Assembly: GCA_034440575.1 (NCBI GenBank)
Contig: JAOTOL010001372.1
Coordinates: forward strand, 692,501-756,500
Length of the DNA stretch: 64,000 nucleotides
Direction of reading: 5' to 3'
From: Imbricaverruca yamaguchii
Lineage: Eukaryota > Arthropoda > Thecostraca > Neoverrucidae
In this document: in pieces, positions 52,021-62,507 of the stretch
How the letters are laid out: the number at the start of each line of letters is the position of its first letter
How positions within the stretch are numbered: the stretch's first letter is position 1
Program-made: the position numbers and the translations under genes
Notes under the pieces: model-generated
Told to the model about the DNA's origin: nothing
Databases searched by the model: none
The model's input: the letters and a program-made list of their open reading frames with translations, nothing else

Positions 52021-52939
52021 CCTTCATCGTTCGGCTGTTGCCACCAACGCTGCAGCCCTGCTTCCATTTGGATGATAACACCACACACTACACCGATGGC
52101 AATTGGTGTAATGTGTGGGAGACGGGGGCTGGTCCCTCGTAATTTTCGGCGGACTCCCTCTAGCTGGAGGGAGGCGCCTCTGACCCAAAAAGGCGTCCTT
52201 ATAGGATGTTCGAGTATACCTCCTATCTTGAAATTTTCATCCAAAGACGCTCCACGGAGTAAAAAGAAACACCCGCGCAGCGACACTTGAGTGCAGCCCG
52301 TTAATTTATATCCATCAGTCAGTGGCGTCCCTCCAGGAAAGTTACACCCGCTGAAAATTTCCCCCCTCACTTTTCCTCTCGCTAGCACGCGCCTGGTGGT
52401 AACGCTACCTGTGTGGCAACGCAGTCTGGCAAAACCACCTAACTGGTCAGAGTGGGTCTTTCACCCACAGGATAACTTTTCCTTGTCAAAAACATCTGGC
52501 GGTAGTCGGTAGCTGCAGCTTCCGCCGTTCCGCCGCCAACTGCCCGTGAGAGGCTTCAGATGGCGAACCCAACAGCTTTTGGCTGGGGAGAACTGGCTCC
52601 TCAACACTCGGTTTTCCACGTAACGTGGCGAGATCTCAAGAGGTTGAGACATCCCTCCTTTGCTCATGTTTGTCTTGTGGGCGTCTCACTTTCCGCACAT
52701 TTGAATTGCTTTTGGTGGGTGACTCTTACTGCTCATCCCAATGTGAGTCGACCCCATTGAGACCGCCGCTTTGGGGGACGTGAACCAAAGATACGAACCT
52801 GAATGGGATCCCTGTGAACGCTCCGCAGGAAACATTGTAACTCCATTGGAAAATGTACAACCCCCTCCACTCAACCCCTCCCCAACCAACGGACCTGCCT
52901 TTCTGTTCGCCGTCGCCAATGTGCCGGCTGCCCGGCGAA

Positions 52940-53265
52940 CCGTCCCATAGGAACCGCCCCACAGTGGATCACCCCATAGGAACCGCCCCACAGTGGATCA
53001 CCCCATAGAAACCGCCCCACAGTGGATTACCCCGTAGGAACCGCTTCACAGTGGATTACCCCATAGGAACCGCCCCACAGTGGACCACCCCATAGGAACC
53101 GCCCCACAGTGGATCACCCCATAGGAACCGCCCCACAGTGGATCACCCCATAGGAACCGCTTCACAGTGGACCGTCCAATAGTAATCGCCCCACAATTGA
53201 CCGTCCCATAGGAACCGCCTCACTATAGATCGGCCCATATGAACCGCCCCACAATGTAATGTCCC
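52940..53265 (+). repeat. 29-bp minisatellite, about 11 copies
   Basis: CCCCATAGGAACCGCCCCAC plus AGTGGATCA. Confidence 0.96.
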
Positions 53266-53382
53266 ATAGAAACAGCCCCACAATGGATTGCTTCGAGCCG
53301 ACTCCGGTGAGTCGTGCCCAGTGGCGTCTCCTCAGCCAGCTGCCCAGTAAGCCGTGCCCAGTGGCGCCGGCACTGGGCATGA

Positions 53383-53787
53383 CCAGCGGCAGTGGCAGCG
53401 GCAGCAGCAGCGGCAGCGGCAGCGGCAGCGGCAGCGGTAGCGGCAGCGGCAGCGGCAGCGGCAGCGGCAGCGGCAGCGGCAGCGGCAGCAGCAGCGGCAG
53501 CGGCAGTGGCAACGGCAACGGCAGTGGCAGCAGCAGCGGCAGCAGCAGCGGCAGCGGTAGCGGCAGCGGCAGCGGCAGCGGCAGCGGCAGCGGCAGCGGC
53601 AGCGGCAGCGGCAGCGGCAGCGGCAGCGGCAGCGGCAGCGGCAGCGGCAGCGGCAGCGGCAGCGGCAGCGGCAGCGGCAGCGGCAGCGGCAGCGGCAGCG
53701 GCAGCGGCAGCAGCAGCGGCAGCGGCAGCGGCAGCAGCAGCAGCAGCGGCAGCGGCAGCAGCAGCAGCAGCAGCAGCAGCGGCAGGC
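53383..53787 (+). repeat. (GGCAGC)n hexanucleotide, about 67 copies
   Basis: Gives poly-Ser-Gly, poly-Ala, and on the minus strand poly-Leu-Pro frames; all are repeat artefacts. Confidence 0.98.
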
Positions 53788-53799
53788 GGGGCATTCGCT

Positions 53800-55160
53800 A
53801 ACCAGCCGGCGGCCATTCGCCGCCTGGAATTGCCAAATCCCGCGGAGTGCCGAGGAGCAGTGTGGCTGCGCAGCGGCGGCTCGCGTGCTGGCCACGTGCA
53901 GGCGCACTGGGAGTGATTCATCGCTGGAATGCCAACCCAAGGTCGTGCTGAGTCACGTGGATGGAGTTGGCAAGACTTTTCTTGGCTGGGATTGGACGAG
54001 ATGGAGAGTAGCATAATTAGCTTTGTGTATACTAGGAGTCAGGGGAGAGTGAGTATCCAGGTTCATGAAAAGAACATATAAAAGCCCAAGATGACAGTTG
54101 TCATGTTGTACATGGCGAGATGCAGATGCTCTAAAACGTCCCTTATCGAGCATCATTTTCTCAGCTTCGATACCATTAATGTATTTGTGTTTAGTGGTAA
54201 ATCCTTACAGTCCAATAGTTACCGAATGAATAGGGGCGAACGTCAGGTCACTCGTCTAATAATGAATACAGTTTACATTTAAGATCTCACAACGTCTGTC
54301 GTCATTTTCCTTGTCCTGCTGCTCAGGGACAACCCCACCCTCCCGTATACGTGATCACCCCTTCGCGTGCGACTGCCGTTTTGGCGCTGACAATTCGACC
54401 ATTATCGGGAGGTGTGACAAAAACGTTGGATCTAATAATTCCCGAATCACTGCACATCTACAGGGCATGACCGCAGCTTAATACCGTAACGTCCACCTAC
54501 GCTCTGAAGGTAGCGTGCTGGATTTGTGGAAAATCTGATCATGGTTAGGCACGGCAGGGGTAATTATTCTGTATGTTCGCTAAGTGTTTTTGTCCAATGT
54601 CTACCTTTCAGCCCAGCGCAGGTTGCATGCCTTCGGTATGATATACTTGACTTACTTTCTTGGTTATTACTGAAGATATCACAAACACGTGACGAATCGT
54701 TGAACGCATGTCGCTAACACTAGACATTAATTGCAAATATCTAATTGCGTTAGACGTTCAAGCGAATGTGTGTTCTAGCAATTAAGGCCGTCATAGGACA
54801 AATGCTCTACCAGATAGGTGCAAGGGCATGATTGATCTAATGATGCAGAAGTTATGGTAAGAGAGGCGCTGAAGTCGGCTTCAGTTCTGCCAACTTAACG
54901 TTTGTCCTGTTTATATGCACTTGCATGTCTATATGCATATGTAAGCCAATTTAGCTCGTCACCACGCGAGGCTATCGCCACTGGTGGGATGACGAGGACA
55001 TCCAGGAAATTTCTATCAGTTCACTTTACACGGATACCGATTGCATCAAAGTAGAGGAAATGATGCACCTGCAGTCCACTCAATACTGTGTCGACGATGG
55101 CCAACGACAAACTTCTCTGGCCCTTTAGAGCCGGTGTCCCATAGACTCAGATTCTTCGCT
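53800..55160. other. No gene recognised (within Vang intron 2)
   Basis: Unique-looking sequence; nothing identifiable. Confidence 0.5.
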
Positions 55161-55166
55161 GATTCA

Positions 55167-55239
55167 TATTTTGTGATTTTCACGTACACGATAACAAGAA
55201 GGAAAGAAATACTAATAAAGCACATGTAGATAAATACTT

Positions 55240-55310
<71 letters not shown>

Positions 55311-55370
55311 TATATATATATATAAATATTATAAAATATGTATATATATATATTTTTATGTATATATACT

Positions 55371-55438
<68 letters not shown>

Positions 55439-55645
55439 TTTGTGACTTTCACGTACACGATGACAAGAAGGAAAGAAATAATAATAAAGCATATGTAGAT
55501 AAGTACTTTAAATATATATATATATATATTAATATATATATATATATATATATATCGAGAGAGGGAGAGTACTTATCTACATATGTTTTATTATTCTTTC
55601 CTTCCCTCTTGTCATCGTGTACGTGAAAATCACAAAATATGTATA
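55167..55645. repeat. Three copies of a foldback arm separated by (TA)n tracts
   Basis: An arm of about 80 bp containing TTTTGTGATTTTCACGTACA and TAGATAARTACTTTAAATAT occurs directly at 55167-55244 and 55432-55512, and inverted at 55567-55642. TA-rich tracts lie between. The last two form a hairpin with a TA core, the same layout as the element at 20.2 kb but with unrelated arm sequence. Confidence 0.7.
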
Positions 55646-55706
55646 TAATATATATATATATATATATAAATACAGGTATATATGTATATATATATATATT
55701 TATAAA

Positions 55707-55715
<9 letters not shown>

Positions 55716-55779
<64 letters not shown>
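55716..55779 (+). repeat. (TA)n microsatellite
   Basis: Pure TA tract right of the foldback cluster. Confidence 0.97.
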
Positions 55780-55780
<1 letters not shown>

Positions 55781-56169
55781 GTCACCTTCGTCAGTATGCA
55801 TCTTATGTTGTGATGTACTGTATCCTGATCATATAGTATAATGCATTATTAGGTCCATCTAGCAGCCAAAGAAAGACATTTTCAGTACATATTCGCTCGG
55901 GTTGGTGGAGGGAGAAATTGGTAACAAGGTCATCTATAGTGAAGTCACATCATTATCAAGCATAATATGATAATTTCGATGATGAGAGAGAAAACGGCAC
56001 AACTGGGCAGGAAAACTACATGGCTGTGTGGGAGATGCCTAACCAGCTAGCATGCTACGAACATGGACCAGTGTCGATCAATAAAATATGTATTTCAGTA
56101 TAAGTTGCGTGCATTTGGCATCGCGTTTTCAACTATGCTTTGCTGGCCTGAAGAAAAGTGAAACCGTTC

Positions 56170-56310
56170 AGAATCCCGCCGTCCATGTAACAGCGGTCTG
56201 AGCTATCCCGCCGTCCGGTAACAGCGGTCTGAGCTATCCCATCGTCCGGTAACAGCGGCCTGAGCTATCCCACCGTCCGGCAACAGCGGTCTGAGCTATC
56301 CCAACAGCGC
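56170..56310 (+). repeat. 31-bp minisatellite, about 4 copies
   Basis: GTCCGGTAACAGCGGTCTGA plus GCTATCCCGCC. Confidence 0.93.
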
Positions 56311-56744
56311 ATTCCATGCCCACAAGTGGCCTTGTGTATGGCCCGGACTGCCGCCGCCGCGGGAGACGCAGTAAGTTATGAGGGGAAATGCCGGCCGGTG
56401 GGCCGGTGGGCACAGAACACAAATACCTCGACGCGCATGTGCCGGTGAGCGTGTTCTGCAAACCAAGAACATGACCGACATCTGATTTACGTCTGATTCA
56501 CATCTTATTCACATATGATTCACAGCACCATCATCAGTGTCAGTACCGCTAGTGTCTGATTCACAGACACAAGCGTCAACCTCACCAGTGAAGTTCTCCA
56601 AAGCTATTCAGTAATTTCATATGCCGCTTTTGAAGAGGTGTTGCTTTTTCCATCAGACAAGATTCCAGTACAATCTCAGATATTTGTTCAACAATCAGGT
56701 GGATCATGTTAGTGCCCAGGCATTATCTGCTGCGACTGAAGTAC

Positions 56745-57110
56745 ACCCCTGACCGGAACCGTCGTCAGAGCGGTCCAATCCATGAAGTACACCCCTGGTC
56801 AGAACTGTCGACAAAGCGGTCCAATCCATCAAGTGCACCCCTGGTCAGAACTCGACAAAGCGGTCCAATCCATGAAGTGCACCCCTGCTCAGAACTGTCG
56901 ACAAAGCGGTCCAATCCATGAAGTACACCCCTAGTCAGAACTGTCGTCAGAGCGGTCCAATCCATCAAATACACCCCTGGTCAGAACTGTCGACAAAGCG
57001 GTCCAATCCATGAAGTGCACCCCTGGTCAGAACTGCCGTCAGAGCGGTCCAATCCATGAAGTGCCCCCCTGGTCAGAACTGCCGTCAGAGCGGTCCAGCC
57101 CATGAAGTAC
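56745..57110 (+). repeat. About 46-bp minisatellite, about 8 copies
   Basis: AGCGGTCCAATCCATGAAGT and CACCCCTGGTCAGAACTGTC recur at 45-46-bp spacing. Confidence 0.95.
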
Positions 57111-57964
57111 GCACATCAGCATCATATTCCCACAGCCTCGTGGACTTGGCGGCAGTATGATCCGGCATCTCAGCGAACACGGCACCATCGTGTTTTCACA
57201 TGAATCTGGGCGAAACGTTACCACGCCAAACGAGTATCGCTTGCTAAACAATAAAACATCACTTGGCTCCTGTCGATATCTCGTGTATTAAGACTGCGTC
57301 TGACTCGGCTGAGAAGATGGCGTGATGAGATAATGGTGGGAAGCGTTTTGTGACACGCATTGAAGAAGTCTCAGTATCCAGTGCCCGTGTTTTGATGTCG
57401 CCAAGGACTGCGGGGAGCAGTGGCTGGGAGGATGACCTCATGCTTTCGTCAGATGCCACCTACCTACTTCATGCGCTAAGTCAGAGCCAAATTGCTACAC
57501 TGAAAATGCAATCAAATTCGCTATATATGCATATATTTACCTGCACTTTGCTACCCATTAGGTTCCGATTCCACTAACCGCTTGCCAATTACCTCATTTT
57601 TCTGTTGAAACATTATATAGCTATAGCTGTTCAGTTACAACCCATTTCGTGAAGAAATATTGGGCTAGTTTAAAGTGTGTTGGAATGATTTGTTAACTAT
57701 GTTGTAGTTTATCGGTTGGAAATTTAATTGTAGCACCTTCACCCTACCTAGTTTCGCGCAAGGCGATGCAGCTAATATTGGAGAATTTTGGTTAGTTTAA
57801 TGTGAAGAAGCCTGTCTGCAAGACGGGTGCCTGGTCAGCCTCTATGGCTCCTACGCTCATCGATGTTAATCCCATGCTTTTCGCACAACGACCATCGCAT
57901 GATGTTAACTGTCAAATGTCGAAGCCATTCGGTGATTAATCGCGGGCCACATCGCTCGCTATAC

Positions 57965-58514
57965 AGCGAGCCGTCTGACCTAAGTACACTGCCCTGCCGT
58001 CTGACCTGAGTGCGCTGCTGTGCCTTCTGACCTGAGTGCACTGCTGCGCCGTTTGACCTGAGTGCACTGCCGTGCCGTCTGACCTGAGTACACTGCTGTG
58101 CCGTCTGACCTGAGTGCACTGCTGCGCCGTTTGACCTGAGTGCACTGCCGTGCCGTCTGATCTGAGTACACTGCTGTGCCGTCTGACCTGAGTACACTGC
58201 TGTGCCGTCTGACCTGAGTGCGCTGTTGTGCCGTCTGACCTGAGTGCGCTGCTGTGCCGTCTGACCTGAGTACACTGCTGTGCCGTCTGACCTGAGTGCG
58301 CTGCTGTGCCTTCTGACCTGAGTGCACTGCTGCGCCGTTTGACCTGAGTGCACTGCCGTGCCGTCTGACCTGAGTACACTGCCGTGCCGTCTGACCTGAG
58401 TACACTGCCGTGCCGTCTGACCTGAGTGCGCTGCTGTGCCGTCTGACCTGAGTACACTGCTGTGCCTTCTGACCTGAGTACACTGCCGTGCCGTCTGACC
58501 TGAGTGCACTGCTA
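57965..58514 (+). repeat. 26-bp minisatellite abutting the Vang exon-3 acceptor
   Basis: Unit: GTGCCGTCTGACCTGAGTGC plus ACTGCT, about 21 copies. The last copy ends about 25 bp before the acceptor AG (58538-58539). Each unit contains CTGAC, a good match to the YTNAY branch-point consensus. The last, with A at 58498, is about 41 nt from the acceptor. Confidence 0.96.
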
Positions 58515-58539
58515 TGACGTGCCCGTGTCCTGGTTGCAG

Positions 58540-58705
58540 TCGCCTTCGCACGCGACGCCGACCGGCCGACGGCGTGAGACGTCGCACAACGAACGCTACC
58601 ACGAACAACACGAGTACGAGCGACGAGTGAAGAAGAGGCGCTCGCGCCTGGTCACCGCCGCCGAAGAGGCGTTCACACACATCAAGCGCCTCAGGGACGA
58701 GCAAG
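58540..58705 (+). CDS. Vang: Vang, exon 3: conserved basic cytoplasmic-tail helix
   Basis: Translation in phase 0 gives SPSHATPTGRRRETSHNE, then YERRVKKRRSRLVTAAEEAF and THIKRL, the strongly conserved juxta-PDZ-binding region of the Vang cytoplasmic tail (residues about 350-404 in this model). This region lies in the part of the tail that binds Prickle and Dishevelled in the family. The acceptor is TGGTTGCAG at 58531-58539, preceded by a short pyrimidine-poor tract. The donor is CAAG|GTCAGC, leaving the exon one base into a codon (GAG CAA G). The exon is 166 bp. It pairs in phase with the main exon 18.2 kb upstream (intron 40357-58539). The rest of the tail and the PDZ-binding C-terminus are not found before the window end, so the gene continues to the right. 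A 26-bp minisatellite ends only about 25 bp before the acceptor. Confidence 0.93.
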
Positions 58706-59157
58706 GTCAGCGGGCGGGGGTGCTGAGTGCGGCGAGGAGAGTGTGGGGATTGTTGTTATGTTGGTGTGAAAACACGCCTACCTCCTCTGTGGTGAATAAT
58801 TTTGCGGGAACTGTGCAGCGTTCATCTGGAGTTAGCTCATGTGCTGGTGAAAACGGATGTGTCATTTGACTCAAAGAACATTGACACATGATGAGAATGT
58901 GGTCGTTGTTTGAATAGGATGGCATGATCGTCTGATGATGAAATCGTATCACGACTCATAGCTTTAGTAAAATCACATACCTTCCCTACGGATCGCTTTA
59001 CTGATTACTCAGCCACATACATTGATATGGAGCATAGTTTGTGAGCCGGCACGATAGGATCAATGGTTCGATAACTAGTTGCAACATAATCGGGCTATGG
59101 GCAAATATTGTGAAACTGTTATAGCCGGCATAACTGGTATATATGTATATATATACA

Positions 59158-59218
<61 letters not shown>

Positions 59219-59534
59219 ATATATATTCATATATATGTATACATATTGTAGAAAGGCTGAGGCTGAAGTGCACGAATCAATTGGTTAAGATGTTTCGCGG
59301 TTGTTCTCAACCCTTAAAGCCCAACACTTACACCGCCGCCAGTGACAGGAACGATCAATATTTGTTGACATTTGGATATTGACACAATTCCTCGCAAGGC
59401 GGTGAGGTCGGCAATGTATAGAGATACTCTCGTCCTCACTCAACTCAGTTAGGTAAGAGTCGTCGAATTCGAGTCATCCTCATTCCTGGTTGTTGTTTTT
59501 TCCCTCTTGGATATCTCTTGAGTACTTATAGGTT
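58706..59534. other. Start of next Vang intron; (TA)n at 59158-59215
   Basis: Intron begins GTCAGC at 58706. Apart from the TA microsatellite nothing identifiable was seen up to the foldback element. Confidence 0.6.
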
Positions 59535-59676
59535 ATATTCATATGTTTAATACAACGAAGAATGGCTCTTAGATGCTCCTGGGTTTTAGACATTGCGTGA
59601 GACGAAATGTACGACCCTCAATATACCAGGAGGTGCTGGGTTTACTCAACATCAAAAGTAGCGTTAGGGATCATGC

Positions 59677-59723
59677 TATATTACTCAACGTTTCGGCCAG
59701 GGGCCATCATCAGGAGTGATATA
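59677..59723 (-). ncRNA. Hammerhead ribozyme motif (minus-strand copy)
   Basis: Exact reverse-complement counterpart of the plus-strand motif in the opposite arm of the foldback: stem I strands at 59714-59723 and 59677-59686, CTGATGA at 59707-59713, GAAAC at 59690-59694 and GTT at 59687-59689 (all read on the minus strand). With both copies, transcription in either direction would produce one functional ribozyme and one antisense copy that could pair with it. Confidence 0.8.
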
Positions 59724-59897
59724 AAAATGGCAGGGTTAACAATTGAAAAAACGCGGGAAGAAAGCGTGCAAAAATACACGTGAAACACAGAAAAGGATCT
59801 CCGAGATCCTCGATGAATGGAGATCCTTTTCTGTGTTTCACGTGTATTTTTGCACGCTTTCTTCCCGCGTTTTTTCAATTGTTAACCCTGCCATTTT

Positions 59898-59944
59898 TAT
59901 ATCACTCCTGATGATGGCCCCTGGCCGAAACGTTGAGTAATATA
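59898..59944 (+). ncRNA. Hammerhead ribozyme motif (plus-strand copy)
   Basis: The core CTGATGA (59908-59914) is followed by TGGCCCCTGGCC, which forms a 4-bp GGCC/GGCC stem II with a tiny loop, then GAAAC (59927-59931) and GTT (59932-59934). Stem I is formed by TATATCACTC (59898-59907) and GAGTAATATA (59935-59944), with 9 of 10 positions pairing. Predicted cleavage is after the U of GUU at 59934. Stem III is only AC/GU with no loop, the minimal type I form reported for Penelope-like elements, in which the self-complementary ACGU is thought to favour activity as a dimer. All invariant core positions are present. Confidence 0.8.
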
Positions 59945-60040
59945 GCATGATCCCTAACGCTACTTTTGATGTTGAGTAAACCCAGCACCTCCTGGTATAT
60001 TGAGGGTCGTACATTTCGTCTCACGCAATATATTCATATG

Positions 60041-60690
60041 GTTTCTTTTCGATGAACTTCTGAATGTGGACTACTTTGCATTGGCTATGTTCTAACAGTT
60101 ATTTCTGAAATTACCGAATGTTTACAAAGGTAGCAGTAGACGAACACCTGCCAGAGCTAGAAAACTATAAAAGTTGATGATATTACGAATAATATGAAAA
60201 TCTGTTTCGTATTTCTACTCTTTTTAGTTGAAATACCTCAATGAGTTCTTGCGTATACTTGGGATATCCCTTTCTAAGGTTCTAGCTCATTTTCACCAAT
60301 GTTAAATCTTGTTTTTCATTCTTGGCTGCTCGAATGTATGTACCATCAGTTCGCTTATACTTTTTAGTTCCCTATATCACTTTATTTTATCACTAAATTG
60401 CTGCATATCTCATGCTCATATATATTTTATTTCACCCAACCGCGTGCTTGGTGGTTTCTTGTGTGGGTATATGTGGGCTTGTTTCATTTATTACGCGCCA
60501 TTACACTTCTTGATGATCATCCTTGTATGTTGTTTTGGCTGACTCAAACTATTACTGGATATGTAGTGGTGGCTCCCATCACACCCTGAAAAAGAAATAA
60601 GTAAATGAAGAAATAACTCTGTTTAAAATCTCCATGGAATATTCCGAAACCACCAACAGCCAAAACAAACTGCCTAAATCGCGCCATCTC
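60041..60690. other. No gene recognised
   Basis: AT-rich unique-looking sequence; short open frames only. Confidence 0.5.
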
Positions 60691-60699
60691 GCGACACAA

Positions 60700-61050
60700 A
60701 CCCAAACCCGGCCTCAGCGGTCTGACCAGAGAAGCCGTGCAACTGTCGAGTGAACATCACCGGCGGCTTTGAGACGAGGCCTCGCTGACCTTGCGCGACC
60801 ACCAGAACCTGAAGCGAGCCGCGCAGGCGGTAGTGACGTCACAAGGCGGCCGGCGGCTGTCCTCCAGCGGCCGGCTCCAGCTCGGCTGAGGGCTCCACAC
60901 ACACGCCGCGCCGGAACGGACGGAGCGAGCGCGCTTCTGGGAACGGTCCCATCCCACATTGGGTGCATACAGCTGGCGCGGTGGGCTCGGCGGCGGCGGC
61001 TGGCCGGACTGAACCTTCACCACCCAGCGACGGCTCAGGCCGCGCGCACT
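60700..61050. promoter_or_regulatory. CpG-rich block with consensus CRE (TGACGTCA)
   Basis: Abruptly GC- and CpG-rich compared with flanks, with the palindromic CRE TGACGTCA at 60834-60841. It looks like a small CpG island and might be an alternative promoter or enhancer within Vang or the start of another transcript. No exon was recognised; it does not encode the expected next Vang exon. Confidence 0.35.
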
Positions 61051-62505
61051 GTTCGGAAAACGCTGACCTGTGGCACTCTACAACATCGCCGGTGCCGGCT
61101 TAGTTCACATCGGACTTTGATCCTGAAGGGTCGACTCTTATGATCCATTTGTATGGAACACACATGAACCAAAAGAGTCGACCACGATCGACCTTCGAAC
61201 GGTGGAAACGACCGCCTTGTCTCTCGTCCAGCCGTGCAGGTTGAGGTCCAATGGGCTTTGGGTTGACTCCTATGGACTTAGGGTACCCTATTATGGTATA
61301 TAACCATATTATGGTCCTATGGATCCATAATAGGGTTATATGGACCGGAGTCCTGTGAACTATAATATTCCATAGCGATCGACTGTGGGACGATGGAAGC
61401 GACCGAATATGATCATTTCTATCTTTCGCTCGTGTAGGGCGAGATTGATTATGGTCAGTCGACTTGCTTTGTAGCTTCGAAGTTCATCAATGCAACATTT
61501 GACAAATGTAATTGAAACGCGCCTGCAGGACGCCTCTTCAGCTCGTCTATAAACAACTGAGTCATTTTGGGTGAAGTTCGTCACACTATATGACAAACGC
61601 AAGGCCATCCATACATGTGTGATGCTTCACGACCTCCGTTACTTACAATGGCATCAGTGTAGGATGCAATGAGTCTTACACATGAGGTAGAATATATACA
61701 ATGATCGCAATGAGATACACTATGACTAGGTGCCACGTGTGGGTGATACAACCGCAATATCGTGTAATGAACCTGTCCAGACCAAGTAAATACGAAATTA
61801 ATCAGCACTACAACCCACCACCGCACCCCCACCCCATACAAATCGTCGGATTTCGGCCACTCTATTTTTATGTTCCAAAAATTCGTAAGTTGTTTGTCCC
61901 CCAACTTCCCCTCGAAAAAATCACCTCCAGATGTTTTTTTATGACACTTTCGGGATATTCCGGTTGTGCATATGGCCACTCAGAGGCGGTCAGAGGTACC
62001 GAAGTATGGTGAGGTAGAGTAACCGCTACAACCCCCCAAAAAACCATCGGATTTCGGCCACCACATTTTTCCGTTTTCACGGGATTCACCTGGGCTTTTC
62101 GGAGCAGCACTGGCTTCTTTAGTTGTTTCTTGGAGCAGATGTGTGCTATACGGAGAAGAATGTAAAGTTTGAACGACTTTATCGGTATAATTTGTCATGA
62201 TTGGTGATGGTCTTAATTTCAAGGCTGTTCTATGAGGGCCACGAAATGCATACAACCGGATACACATGGAATTGGAACTTTACTTGGTACCAGGAACTGA
62301 CATGATAGGTGAAGCATAGCTTCATAGGTTATACCATAACATCCAGTCACTAATCGGAGAAAACTAAATGCAAATGAAATGCACTGAATAACAGAACAGG
62401 ATAGTCAAGGGAGAGACTTGGGGTAGCAAGAGCCTCTTCTTGGAAACAGGAGGCCCTGATAGATCTCTGACTGCACCCACAGGAAAATGGAAGTGCCTGG
62501 AAATG
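61051..62505. other. No gene recognised
   Basis: Contains short palindromic text around 61284-61334 (CCCTATTATGG...CCATAATAGGG) and a short direct duplication of CATCGGATTTCGGCCA-like text at about 61846 and 62044. Nothing coding identified. Confidence 0.45.
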
Positions 62506-62507
62506 GA

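Larger units (their letters stand above)
40357..58539 (+). other. Vang intron 2
   Basis: GT...AG interval of 18,183 bp between two securely recognised Vang exons, phase 0 at both ends. It contains at least ten different tandem arrays, an hAT transposon inserted at 48745-51824, and TA-cored foldback sequences at 55.2-55.6 kb. No host exon was recognised within it. Confidence 0.88.
59546..60029. mobile_element. Foldback element of Penelope-like character with paired hammerhead motifs and 11-bp target duplication
   Basis: Two 211-bp arms (59592-59802 and 59819-60029) are inverted copies of each other around a 16-bp spacer. Mirror positions stay in register along the whole length, so there are no indels between the arms. 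A further 46 bp (59546-59591) precede the left arm. The whole is bracketed by the direct repeat ATATTCATATG (59535-59545 and 60030-60040), an 11-bp target-site duplication, so it moved as a unit. Each arm carries a hammerhead ribozyme core. Hammerheads with a minimal stem III are a hallmark of Penelope-like elements and related small retroelements, which often have terminal repeats in inverted or tandem arrangement. No reverse transcriptase is present, so this is a non-autonomous or truncated derivative. Confidence 0.75.
59535..60040. repeat. Target-site duplication pair of the foldback element
   Basis: Direct repeats ATATTCATATG at 59535-59545 and 60030-60040 flank the element exactly. Confidence 0.8.

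Noticed and set aside
53223..54014. Poly-Ala, poly-Ser-Gly and Leu-Pro frames
   Set aside because: Translation of the GGCAGC hexanucleotide repeat on both strands.
59681..59940. Two 65-codon frames starting MKKRGKKACKNTRE on opposite strands
   Set aside because: Mirror images produced by the 211-bp inverted arms; no protein similarity recognised.
60769..61143. Arg/Ala-rich frame in the CpG block as the next Vang exon
   Set aside because: It does not resemble the expected Vang tail; GC-rich sequence is open by composition.
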